Assembly: GCF_040807025.1 (NCBI RefSeq)
Contig: NC_090952.1
Span: 6,898,001-6,962,000 of the forward strand
DNA: 64,000 nucleotides
Direction of reading: 5' to 3'
Source of the DNA: Struthio camelus
Taxonomy: Eukaryota > Chordata > Aves > Struthioniformes > Struthionidae
Below are positions 22,996-34,711 of this stretch, piece by piece (the stretch's first letter is position 1; each line of letters begins with the position of its first letter). Under the pieces are notes generated by a model. The model saw only the letters and a list, made by a program, of their open reading frames with translations, was not told the origin of the DNA and searched no databases. A program made the translations under genes and the position numbers.

Positions 22996-25900
22996 ATACC
23001 TTAGACTAGATCACAAGAGTATCTAAGCCCTTAATCTTAATTGTGATTAAACCAACAATCAAGGTATATCCAATTTTCAGAGGAATTCACTAACCTTTAA
23101 ACTCTATTGCTCAGCAAAGAGCTGTGATCCATATGCACAAAAAGATCAAGAAAAATATATCAAGCAGGACCTCCAACAAAAACTTCATGCAGCTAAGCAA
23201 CACATACAATTCAAAATGGCATTTCTAAAACATAAACACTTCAGTTACGCAGTGTCTGTCTGCAGTTGCTTAGGTGGTATGCAATCATTAATCTACATGT
23301 GAGATTAATGTGAGATATCTAAGCTTTTACATCTGGAGTATACACTGAAATGATGCATCCTTGTTCATTTTGAATGACTTACAGAGCTAGTTACATTTTG
23401 GAATGGCATTACTTATTACTATTTGGAGCCAAGATTGTAGGAACCTTATTACTTAAAGGAACAAGCACTGGTTCTGTGATGAAAACGTATGCTAGCTGCT
23501 TTCCTCTTGTAGTTAAAGGGTACATATACTTTCTTGTCCATTCTGTAACAAACTCCGTTCTGAGAGGATATCACAACAGATGGAGAGCCTTCATTAAGAT
23601 CCATCTTGCGTGTTCGTGGTCTCGTAAGCCACAATAAAATACAGTCACTATAATGCAGGACAGACTCTGTACTGTCCACATACACACAACAACCTCTTCT
23701 ACCTGACAATATGAAAGAACAGTTAAATTTGTGGGATAGAAATAAGAGTCTGCCTGGAATACAACTTCTGTGTATGGCAAGAACATCACACAGTAAAGGC
23801 AATCAATTCTTGTGTTACCTCATGAAACAGACTATGCTAAAGAATGTCTGAAAGATTCAATAGTGGGCACCCAATAATCCCACCTACCCATCCTCTGGAC
23901 AAATTAGTTACAGAAAGAGGGAGCTCTACACTCCATGATTCAGAAAGGAAACTAAGTATCACTACAGAATTTGCGGTTTATTTTCATGGTCCTGCTGGAA
24001 AGAATTGATTTAACCTGGATTTCACATGCAGGCTCTTTGAGTTCTCAACTAGTACATCTCCTTTTTGAGTGGTAGAACATATTCTTATTATTGTCAGCGT
24101 TGGTTTTGTAATAGATTTTAAATTACTGAGATTTCAGAATAACAAGATCCTCCTTTAGTGCTTGAGCACTCCTTCCTGGCATATACAACACTGATGCAGC
24201 CCATACCTGAGTACTATACTGCCACTACTTTGATAAAGGTTTAAAAAAAAAAAAGTTAACACTAATAAAATGAAAGATGACTGTCAGTAACATCTAAAAA
24301 AATGTCAATATGAGGTAAAAGGGCAAATAAGATCACCCTGCTCCCACCAGTTCATTTTCTATTACTGACAATTTTTCAAAAGGATTTGTTAACAATCAAA
24401 ATTTAAGAAACAGGGAATTGGAATGATGAAGGCTTCATGGAAAATTGACAGCAGTACTTCTACTGCTGTACTCTTAGGAAAAATAAAGATGAAGGATGAA
24501 AGAGAAGCCCAGTGCAGAACTGGCACCTCTGATACATCTGCTCTTCTTCTAGAAAAGCTCAGTTCTGCAAGTGACAATAGTTCAGTTACCACTGCTCCTC
24601 CAGCTCACGAGGCTATGCCATACCTGTCAACAAGGAGTACAATTTGGCATGTGCTTGCTTTTCATGGGCTGAACATGATTCAACTAAGGTGTTTACACTA
24701 AATTCACCCAATTAAACAGGGTAAATAGTTTTTAGAAGGTTGATGCTGAACTTCAGTGAAAGCAAGAGCAGGCCCTTCAGCTGCGTGTTTCAAAATTTAA
24801 AAAAACATCTCTCTTCCTTCACGGATTAATGGTCAGATTTTCCAACAGAACTGACCTCAGCTGACAGCATGTCATGTACTGACCGTCCTTTTCTCAAGAG
24901 TGGTACAGCTGATTTTGAGGGGAACGGGCGTGTTTGTGAAGTCTGGCTTGCGCAAAGGGTCAGTAACACCTCTGGAATATCGCATCAATCCACCATTAAC
25001 ATATCGTTCACTAATAAAGTCCCTAGCCAGCCATTCCACTGAAATTCCACGCAGGCAGTTAGAAAGGTAGAGGCAAGAAGCATTCCTCGACCTGCTGCTT
25101 ATTGATGTGCTATCAGAACGGCCAGCCGGAGGCAAGGAAACGAAACCTCCATCGCCTCAGCCAGAGTGGAACACGCTAAGCTCAGGTGCTTTTTTCTCTT
25201 CAGAAACAAAATCCCAGAAAGTAAACTTTGAATGATTTGCAGACTTTAGAGACGGACAGATTTGTTTTTTTCTTATCTCCATACTACAGGAAGAAAAACT
25301 TTATGAGTTGGGGTCATAATATATTTATAAAAACAATCACACGTATAAATGTCTTCAGTATGAGTGATTGCTGTATAGGCCAGTTTTAATCTATCAGTTG
25401 TTTGGGGAACTGAAGTTTTAATAGTTGTCATGAAAACTTTTAATTGCACACTTTGCAATTGTGGTTATAATGTCACTACTAGAAATGCGCCTTAGAACAG
25501 CACACACACTATAGCACTATCATCTACACTGCCTGTCAGACAAAACTGTAATAGTTTCAATGGTTATCACTATACTTGTTATTATGACTAGATTTTCCTA
25601 AACCACTTGTTAGAAAATTAAACAATTTTCTTCCCCAAAGATATCAAAGTACATTTCACACATACAGCCCTCCACTTCAACAAAAAGCTGTGGCAACTCC
25701 TACAGGCACTGGCTAAGTAGATAAATTATACATAATATCTTAACAGTTGGAGGAAAAAAATGGAAAATTATAACATCAGAGTTCAGTTATCACCATTTTG
25801 GCAACCAACCTCTTTGAAGTATGCCAAAGAGCAAAGCTCGCTTGCTGCCAATACATTGCAGACCTTTCCTGTTCTGTCCTTATCACCCCTTGTAGAAAAC

Positions 25901-28683
25901 GCTCAAATACAAACCGCCATATGGATGAGACTTCTGGACGTCTAGTCCCCTGCTTCAGAGCTGCTTCCCTCTTCCCGCCATCCCAGGAAGTCAGAGAGGG
26001 CACGTGGTAACACCACAGTTTCACAAGCACTTTAAACAGGCACAAGAAACAGAGTATCCCTTCTTCTACCACCAGCAACTCCTTGCTGACCCCTCACAGT
26101 GTCAATATGGACAGTAAAAGGGCAGCTTGGGGCTGGGGGGGGTTATTCGTTTGCTTTGACAGCAATGCCCACTAACAGTGTTCATGGGACTGCGGTGTAA
26201 GTCACTGCTGTACACTGAAGATGGAGCGGCTCTGTGGCTGCAGCTTTCACATCTGCAATAGAACCAAATGGGTAAAGCTCTGAAGCTACTCACATGCCAG
26301 ATTTGAGCAGAAAACGACACGCGCATGGCCAAGAAATGGTCAGAATGGCTTCCTAATCTGGAAGGCTCAGATTAACAGTAAATTAGCTCTCAAAAAAGAT
26401 CCACCCCAAAATTCTCATGGCTTCAAACTACTTGAAAAAATACGGTTCCTTTTTAAAACACCCACATGATTGCACAAAATGGGAGGCATACAAGTCAGGG
26501 TGTGGAAGATCATCTGAATCTGCCATTTTAGCTATCTTATTCTCACTTTGGTGCTAAAAATCTGCAGTCCTACCCAACAATCTTATCCTTCCATGTAAAT
26601 CTTTTTAAACAAAATGCCTTATTCAAAGCTTACTATTGTTAGCAGATATCAAATCAGTACAGCAATCCGCCATCAGCGTATCTTGATCTAATTATGTTCT
26701 GGAAAGAATCGAAATAGATCTAAAGAAAATTCAGATAATGAAACAGGCAAAACAAGAAAGGGAAAGGAGGAGCATAAACAAAAGATAAAAGAAGAACAGA
26801 GAAAGAAGGATAAAGCTTTGAGATACAAAAAATAGGATTAGGTGATAGGGAAATTGTGGGGGGTAAGAGCAGAGGCATCCCATACAGGAAGAGAAAGACC
26901 AGAGATTAAAAACATTAACATCATCTAATGCATGCTAGAATATTAAATGACATTCGCCGAGATGTGAAAATTCCGTTTAGGATGAGAAGTCAAACAATGC
27001 ATCTGATCTGAAATCTATAAACAGCTAACATTCATTTGTAGTACGTCAATGGATTTCAAATACAGTTGACAGAGATGAAACTTCACCCTCCCATGGATCC
27101 ACCTATGACTGACAGCTCTGCATAATGTATTTAGCAATACTTAGGAATTTAACACCTAGAATAATGCTCACGAATAAGCCAAAAATGAAGAGAACGTTTC
27201 CAAGATGCGGGGAATACTTCCAGTATAAGCAACATATCTTGTTTAATTTGAATGATGCTCAGTGGAGTCCATAAAACTATCCTTTCTCTGTAGGACAATT
27301 CACTATTGAAACATCTGTGGGCTTTCAAAAAACTGTATTACAATGTATTTTCTTTCAGCTACAGAAAAAAGGAAAAAGAGTATCTTCTGAGTGTTTTTAA
27401 CAGTAAAGGGTCACACCAATCACAGAAGGCCCTACTTTTTCTGTGCCCTGTCCCATGATGCGACTTTCCTCAACATTCTCGGGATCCTGTGGATTAAGAA
27501 ATAAAGAAATCTGTAAATATTACAAAATTAATTATAAAGATTTTGCTACACTTGTCACTAAAAATTCTTTTCTCCAGAAAAATAGAAGAGGAATATCTTC
27601 CCTCTATTCAAATACACACTTAGATTCCTTTAGTACTGGAATTAGAAGGGATGTGTGAATATGAATAGTGTAAACAGTGTAAAAACGCAAAGGATACTGA
27701 ATGAAAAACCACACCTTTGTAAAGGGAAACAACTCATTATAATTTGCACCTCTTTTGCAAGCATAACCCTTGACAAATAGTTCACTGCAAGGAAATGTAT
27801 CTAAGCTGAAAATATGAAGCAGAACGCGCTCCACAAACTGTAACTAGACAGCCATACAGTGGCAATTCTCAAGTCATAGGGTACGATTTACTCCTCCCAG
27901 GTTAATATCAAGCTCTTAATAATGACATACGCAAACATCTTCAGAAACATTTGTCTCAGTAGGAAGGCTTATATTAACCTAGAGAGCAACCAGTGTGCAT
28001 CAGGCTCTTGACAGACATGCATCAGGGCAGTTCTGATGCACTGAACTTACCGAAACTGCTGCCACTGAAAAGAGACTACTATATAAGTTGTTTCCAGGGG
28101 AGGGCTCACACCTTTCAGGCACATAAAGGCCTTCTTCAGTTTGAAATAGAAGCCAACAATATTACTAGGCTCTAACTAAAGACTTTTTTCCACTACTTTT
28201 TCAGTCATTTCTTTTATACTTCTGGCACCATCTTTGTTAGGAAGTTTTATTGTCTGCTTTATAAAAATTATCAGTTTGCAAAGGCCACCAGATGAAGAGA
28301 TCTCTTTAAATCACTCCACATGTGGAGAGTGTAAACATGTTCATTACAGAATCAGAGTCTTAATTTCTCCTGTGCTGGAAGACCACTTGTAAGCATCAGT
28401 AAGGGAAAAACTTTGAGATAGGAGCTCAGCTAAACTCAAAACAGACTATTTAAAAGGTGTTCTAATTCTGGAGTTACTCCCTTGCAATTACTCAATTTGG
28501 CTGCATTCCTTAGTTTGAGAAGTTACAACGAGATTTTTTAGAATCGGAGAAGTTGGGAGATTAATAAACACATGTACTTATAGTTTGATCACAAAACCAC
28601 AAAATATACTCTTTGCATAAGTATCATTTTAAAAGCAGAAAAATACCTTTGAAAGTTAAACACTGATATCATAGTAAACTTCC

Positions 28684-28706
28684 TTTTTTTTTTTTTTTTT
28701 TTTTTT
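28684..28706. repeat. Poly(T) tract (T23)
   Basis: Uninterrupted run of 23 T about 140 bp upstream of the copy 2 promoter block. No SINE body is evident next to it; a poly(dA:dT) tract here could disfavour nucleosomes, which is inference. Confidence 0.85.
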
Positions 28707-28821
28707 AAAAGAAGGTCTACATACTAAGCTACTAAATACAAGCTACTGCTACCTCATCTCACAGTAGTGGAATTGCTGTAGAAGATCGGGGAAGGATAAT
28801 AGGATACATATAAGTTCGTAA

Positions 28822-29111
28822 AAAAGAAAGCACATGAACTACCAGAAAGGTGGGGTTGCCTGCATGGTCAGCCCTTCATTTGAATGCAAATGTAATTATG
28901 AGGCAGGCAGTTAGGCTGACGTCAGACAAGATCTTGGTAAACCATTACCACCAGCACCTGGTAACACAGTTGATAATAAAAGAGGATGAAGTAGAAGATT
29001 CCAAGCAGAGTGCCATTATTAGAGAAAACCAAACACAATTATCTTTAAGCCGTGAAAGAAAATTCAGATGAACAGGATGTTGTGACAACATATTTACAGC
29101 CTGTGACAATC
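28822..29111 (+). promoter_or_regulatory. Proximal promoter and 5' leader of CDX4 copy 2
   Basis: Block 28822-28977 aligns with 5535-5695 before copy 1. It keeps the octamer-type ATTTGAATGCAAAT (28878-28891) and the ACCACCAGCACCTGGTAAC core. It has a perfect CRE palindrome TGACGTCA (28917-28924) where copy 1 has TGACATCA. A TATA-like AATAAAAG lies at 28975-28982, placing a probable start near 29005. Similarity resumes just before the ATG. Roles are inferred from motifs. Confidence 0.62.
29068..29085 (+). other. Upstream ORF in copy 2 leader
   Basis: ATG at 29068 opens a five-codon frame (second in-frame ATG at 29077) ending in TGA at 29083-29085, 26 bases before the CDX start. The second ATG is in the same CAGGATGT context as the copy 1 upstream ATG at 5811. 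Confidence 0.35.
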
Positions 29112-29541
29112 ATGTATGTGAGCTCTCTCTTGGATAACGAAACCAACATGTATCCTGGATCTGCAAGGGGTAACCACAACCTGCCCGTGCAAAACTTTGT
29201 GTCTACTCCACCCTATTCAGATTACATGGGATATCATCATGTGCCAACTCTGGACAACCACGGACAGGCCGCGGGAACCTGGGGATCTCACTACGGCCCA
29301 CAGAGGGAGGACTGGAACGCTTATGGCCCAGGACCCTCCAGCACCGTTCCTCCTGCACAGATCAATGGCTCGTCTCCTGGGCAGGTCTCCTACAGCTCCG
29401 CTGATTACAGCTCCCTCCATCCTGCTGGATCTGGGGGGTTACCTCCTGCAGATACAACTAATACACAGCAAATCTCTCCCAACAGCCAAAGGTACAGCTC
29501 TTACGAATGGATGAGGAAAACGGTACAAGCTAACACTACCG
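29112..29541 (+). CDS. CDX4 (copy 2), exon 1 of 3
   Basis: First coding exon of the second caudal-type homeobox gene. The start at 29112 gives MYVSSLLDNETNMYPG; the frame is open further 5' to 29052 but homology begins at this methionine. It gives 143 residues plus one base and includes the caudal activation region and the hexapeptide-like SSYEWMRKTVQ. The donor G|GTAAGT at 29542 is consensus and better than copy 1. From 29176 to 29524 it is 347/349 identical to copy 1; the first 21 codons are only about 90% identical, and the last 17 bases before the donor diverge sharply. Only one of the two differences in the block changes the protein (Tyr here, His in copy 1, before SSYEW). Full product is 260 aa with exons 34566-34711 and 37282-37488. 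Confidence 0.94.
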
Positions 29542-31176
29542 GTAAGTATGTATTAAACTTTCTTCCTCAGAAAGCATTTTCTGCTATCATTGATCTTATA
29601 AATAATTAACTTTACTTGAAGCACATAAGTTGGTGGATCATTTATGACATTTATTTAACCTACTACCTTTTAATGCAGTTTTAACTGAATTTGCACTAGC
29701 TTCACTTTCATCCCATAAATGTTTCAATGGTTACAATAGTGGAATGGCTCGTGTGTTCAGATACAGCTGCATCTCACTCAGGTTTAGCAACCTTTATTCT
29801 AACACTGTGCAAAGCGTTTTGGTTGTAAAATATGACAGACGTGAAAATAGTAAAGAAAACTGAATGCAGCAACAATACATGCAGTTACATGCAAAAGTAG
29901 TACAAAATTATTTTGTGCAGCAAGTTAAATATCAATATAACAATAGCTTGACTTTAGAAAAGACTTACAGATTTTCAATATTTTTTGAAAATCATGTGCT
30001 ATGATCAAACTGTAGTGCTTATGCAGTTTTCTGCTGCTGTTCTTATCTTTCTTACGTTTCTACAAAGATTTCTTGGGTGTGAAGATATACTCCCAGATTA
30101 GTAATTTGACTAAAATTATAATTTTTAGTGTAGACTATTTTGTTTGCTCCTCAGTGAGGTTTCCTTTTCATTAAGTTTCAAATCCATTTTTATAATAATT
30201 TTCTCCTCTGTCAGAATTTTGCAGTTTGCCACAATTAGACAATTAAAAATCACTTTGTTCCAAGTGTTACTCATTGATGTGCCGGTTTCTGTCACAAACT
30301 GCATGCCAGAAGAACCTTTCCGCGTATACGCCTGAGGTGTAAATTGGGTGTAGCAAAGTTTGCTAAATCTATTGTTAAGGTTGAAAGTAGTAAGTGTGTG
30401 TTAGAGCGCATCAAAGAAAACGCTCTAAAGGACAGTTACAACTGGAGCAATCTTCGAAGACACAGAAAATCAGCAGTATCACTGGAAAAACAGTTCTCCT
30501 TCAAATGGTTATCACTCAAGAGCAAGATTAGTTTTATAATTGATTCTTAGTTATAAAGTAGATACACACTTCTTTCCACTGTTACTAAAGATAAAATCCC
30601 TAGGGAGCATTATCATGCCATCCTGCCACGTGGAGCCTCTACAATGTTCTTCAAAGTCAGACAGATTTATAGTCTGTTTTTTCCCTTACGTATACTCATG
30701 TAAATCAGCAGTAACTTCATTAACATCATTGGAGTTTTCCAGGTGTAAAAGGTGATGCAAGACCTGAGCGTGGACCAAAATCCATTGTGACTACTCTGAA
30801 TGTCAACAGGGCAACCCCATCTCTGTCAAGGTGTCACTGACGTTTAAATATATTAGTATTTTTAAAGAATAAAATAGATTTAAAATCTAAATCCTAGTTT
30901 GATGCTGCATAGGCATGGAAGACACTGCAAGGTTTCACACATGCTTGCTCAACTTCATGAAATGAAGATGCAATTCAGAAAAGCATCTCTAGCCTGAAAA
31001 GCACTTCCACACAATTTACACACACGCTGCAATACTTTATGAACAACACCAGACAGGTGAATTGGGGCCTGTCAGTATTTAAATGTCCTGTGGCTTTACA
31101 TTCCTAGAGCCCAATCTTTTGAAGTGTTAAAAACAGTTCAGAACCTCGCAGAATTGGGCCCAAGACATGAATCTGC

Positions 31177-31206
31177 TTTTTTTTTTTTTTAAAAAAAAAA
31201 AAAAAA
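31177..31206. repeat. T14-A16 homopolymer palindrome
   Basis: Fourteen T immediately followed by sixteen A, a self-complementary tract with no spacer. Confidence 0.85.
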
Positions 31207-32650
31207 CACACTTTGAGAAAGCAAAGCACGTGTGATATTTTGCAAAAACAGGCGAAGTACCCAATCAATCTGGATTGTTATTGGAGATTTTTAAAAATAA
31301 TGTTAAGTGTAAAAAGTGATAAATTGTACTAGCAACCATGATGATAATACTGACAAATAAAAAGGTCTGTGTAAGGAAAAGGAATGTAAATAACTATAAC
31401 AGACTAAAATTATGCATGTAACAACTACATGTTAACTTATCAATATTTTCTCTAGAAGATAACAATAAAAACCTTTCAGTTGCCATTGTAGCTCTTTGAA
31501 ACATATATTTGCTCCTTGTTTTTCCTTACACCCCAAATACTATATATGCTAGTTAAGCAGCTGTTGGCTCCTTCCCATCAACATTATCCCTGCTCTAAAA
31601 TTATTTCAGAATTATAAATATATATTTTAAAGCTTAGGGCGATATATATATGTATGTACATGCTTAACTTCACTTGTGCTGTAAAGATAGACGTATGTGA
31701 GCATCTTGCGATAACAGAAATCAAAACACACCTAATTAAATGAGGGAGCCTACTTAAATACTGTCCTAAAGATAATGGATTTTTGTTTTAAGTTATCAGA
31801 ATATATTTTCCTCAGTTTACACTATATTAAATACTTTACATTCTGCTTCAGTGCATTTGGCATTTTATATAAGAAATTAAACTGCAGCAAAAGTGAAACC
31901 AAAATTTACTTGACAAAGACAATTCTCAGGATGAAATAATATCATGAAGGTAGAAATACTCTTTTGTCTTTTCAATAGATAGAATTTACTCTGAAATTTT
32001 GATTAATATATTCCCTTATTAAAAAAAACCCTGCATATTCAGAACCAAATATTTTTTCAAATATACAGAAATTGCAGGCATGTTATACAATGAAAAAAAT
32101 TTAAAAAACAGACATTCTAAGTGGGCTTCACAAGAACGTCTTTCAAGACGGACTACCAACATCGGAAAAAGAACATTTTCAGAATTCCTTCTTGTCTCAT
32201 CCTGTTTTCACTAAAATCAAAGACAAAATGTTTAACAACTTCAGCTATGTAAGAGCAGAACTTGAGTCCAATTTGTTTCTAAAACCAGTATAATCAATAG
32301 TGTAAAATGTGGAATTTTATGAGAGCGCGCCTTCAAGGCATGGCACTTACTGAAAAGATGATATTTAAACAAAGGTCTAGAAAAAGATTTTTAATCTTTT
32401 AAAACTTCACGTGAAACTTCATCTGGAGGCGGCCCTTCTCAGAAAGGGAACAGACTCTAAAGGGACTACAGAGAAGGATAAGATTACTTTTGTATTTTGA
32501 AAGACCAGACACAGATAACTTTTTTCTTTAACTATACTCCAGTACGTTTTATGTCTTTGTTTAAACAAGCTGTGATGTACAAGTAATTCAGATTACATCA
32601 CATCACAGCAAAAACACACTAGAAAGTAAAACAGAAGAGCAACTATAAGG

Positions 32651-32960
32651 AAAAAAGGCCAAGCCTCTGCTCTAATGCTAATTTATTTTGCTTTGTAAAC
32701 TAGTTGTGACATCTATTTTTCTCTGGCCTACATTGTCTTAGGTTTTGAGGCCTATCTGTCATATTGAGGCAACAGACCCTTTCAACACTTCTCTTTGCTT
32801 TGATATGCAGTCTTGTCTCTTCCTTCTCCCTCTTTTCTTCAGGAGTTATATTGCCGGAAAGGGTGATGATTTTCACAGCAAATAAAGAGGCCTTCCCCAA
32901 GCTTTATTGTCTTCAGAAGAAACGCTCTGTGAATTTTATGACCAAAGGGAATGGGGAAAA
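32651..32960. promoter_or_regulatory. Conserved intron-1 element CNE1 (copy 2)
   Basis: Counterpart of the copy 1 element. The core 32728-32940 has only three transitions against 11461-11673. The left edge also shares AATGCTAATTTATTTTGC and TTTGTAAACTAGTTGTGA. It contains CTTTGAT, CAAATAAAG and CTTTATTG motifs. Sequence between this element and CNE2 is about 0.55 kb here against about 1.4 kb in copy 1 and is not alignable. Confidence 0.65.
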
Positions 32961-33414
32961 CTGCTCCTTTTCTCCACCCCCTCAAATCATGGTTATATTT
33001 GCTGATTATAGAGAAGCCGGAATAACCCTGTTGAATTTTAACTTGTTTCCAGAGATTACCTTCTAAGCCTTCACTTTACAAGGAACGTGACTATCTAGAC
33101 TATTGTTAAAATTGTAACTATCACTTTGTGCAAATATTTCAAAGCCAACAATTCGTACCTTTAAAAAAAGTAAACTTAGTTTGATGAATGTTTTAGCCCT
33201 GCAAATTTAAGCAGGAAATCTTTGCACAACAGAAGTCAAAGCCACTTTAGGAAATCATCCTTAATTACATGTATTTCAAAATGTCTTAAGCCATGTCTAC
33301 CTTGGGCATTCAGATGAAATCATCTCTGTCTACCCTCACTGTTAGTCCAAAATTAAGAGGAACTGAAGAAAGAAATATTCCTTCATCTATTTCTGTCCTT
33401 TTTTCTCCTCCTAA

Positions 33415-33555
33415 GATAAAAGAGTCTGACATTTGTTTAGGGCTTGTAAATTCCAAACCAATTGGCTTGTGTTTCTGAATGTGAAAGGGGTTCTTGATAA
33501 GATCTCCTTGTCGCTCTTTTGTGTGGCGTGTGCTTCATCTTAACACCTCAATGGA
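33415..33555. promoter_or_regulatory. Conserved intron-1 element CNE2 (copy 2)
   Basis: GATAAGATCTCCTTGTCGCT then CTTTTGTGT and CTTCATCTTAACA correspond to 13142-13184 in copy 1, with a short insertion (GCGTGTG) here. Contains a GATA core. Confidence 0.55.
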
Positions 33556-34328
33556 TTTTAGGGAGCCACTTTAAAGGAGTCTTTGTCCTACAGTTTGTCC
33601 CAGAAAACTCACATCAAAAAAAACCTGGGAAGATCAGAAGAAAAGGAGAACTATCCAGTTGACCGTTGAAAGTGCAAAAGAGAACAAATAAGTTGAGAAG
33701 TGAGCTATCTGTATTATTATCAGATGAAGAATACTTTTTAAAAAGTTTAAGCAGTGAAAGATATCTTGCAATATCAAGCAATGTTTTATGTTACCATTCA
33801 ATATATCTAAGAATATTTGTTTTATATATTAGAGATAGGATGATACTGAAATCCTTTTACAAGCATTTTATTGCCTAGTCTTACAAATTGCCAAGTGCCT
33901 TCAGCTCCAAATGGAAACTGAGCACACTCAGCAATGCCAACAATAGCTCAGCAGGCACTTACCACCTAACAAGATTGGATCTTTTTTGGAAAAAAATATT
34001 ATTGAACTCATAAGCATGTCCTATAGCCAAACAAGAGAGCAAATACACACTTTTAGTGGGACATTTCTTTGAGTCAGAGACATGCGACTTCAAAATCTCA
34101 GATACAGAACTAGGACAAGGTGCTTGCTACTAAACAAATCATGACTGAACTTCAGTCTTAAAGCTATTTCTGAAGCTAAGTCTGTGTATGCACAGAAATC
34201 ACTTCAATGAGCACTGAAATGAAACCCATCTGAGCTCAAATATTGCCAGTACCAATTAGGAACTGCTATGAATTATTTCTTATAAAATGCTGCTGGTTTT
34301 CACTGAAAAGCTTTCTATTTAAATGCAT

Positions 34329-34331
<3 letters not shown>

Positions 34332-34370
<39 letters not shown>

Positions 34371-34377
34371 AGAGAAA
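34332..34377. repeat. (GA)n microsatellite
   Basis: About 31 bp of perfect GA repeats followed by AAAGAG units, 190 bp upstream of copy 2 exon 2. Confidence 0.9.
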
Positions 34378-34565
34378 TAATTATGACAGCCAACACTTTC
34401 TCACAACATTTGGAACAACTACTACTTCTCCCATATGCACTCATACAGCAAATAATCCCATGAGTACTCTGTAGTTTAATAATGTCTGTAAAATGTTTGA
34501 GATGTTTGAAAGAAAGATGCTACAGAAAATCAAATTCAACATATTAATATTTCTTTCTTAAACAG

Positions 34566-34711
34566 GTAAAACAAGAACAAAAGAAAAGTACCGAGTTGTT
34601 TACACAGACCATCAGAGACTAGAATTAGAGAAGGAATTTCACTGCAACAGATATATTACAATAAGGAGAAAGTCAGAACTTGCAGCAAACCTGGGACTAT
34701 CTGAAAGACAG
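34566..34711 (+). CDS. CDX4 (copy 2), exon 2 of 3
   Basis: Encodes homeodomain positions 1-44 after the split glycine: [17 protein letters not shown] to LGLSERQ. Homeodomain position 1 is residue 149. It keeps Cys at position 22 and Gly at position 39, both as in mammalian CDX4. Same length and phases as copy 1 exon 2. The donor CAG|GTACAC is weak, but the reading frame continues correctly into exon 3 at 37282 and no alternative donor fits as well. Confidence 0.94.

Larger units (their letters stand above)
19759..28821. other. 3' flank of copy 1 and intergenic region
   Basis: About 9 kb between the two CDX genes. No ORF has recognisable homology; the cluster of overlapping frames at 19765-20370 is 3' UTR/flank sequence. 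It contains a possible poly(A) signal (21165), a CA repeat (21843), a MIR-like remnant (22850) and several A-runs. No RNA gene seen. Confidence 0.6.
29542..34565 (+). other. Intron 1 of CDX4 copy 2 (5.0 kb)
   Basis: GT-AG intron (GTAAGT donor, TTCTTTCTTAAACAG acceptor), same phase as in copy 1 but about half as long. It contains CNE1 (32651-32960), CNE2 (33415-33555), a T14A16 tract and a GA microsatellite close to exon 2. No coding sequence recognised. Confidence 0.85.

Noticed and set aside
5846..29541. Possibility that the two CDX loci are a haplotype or assembly duplication
   Set aside because: Introns, exon 3 and leaders differ far beyond allelic divergence, and exon 2 has 16 changes, so they are genuine paralogues. 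Only the exon 1 block alone could still reflect a local assembly error.
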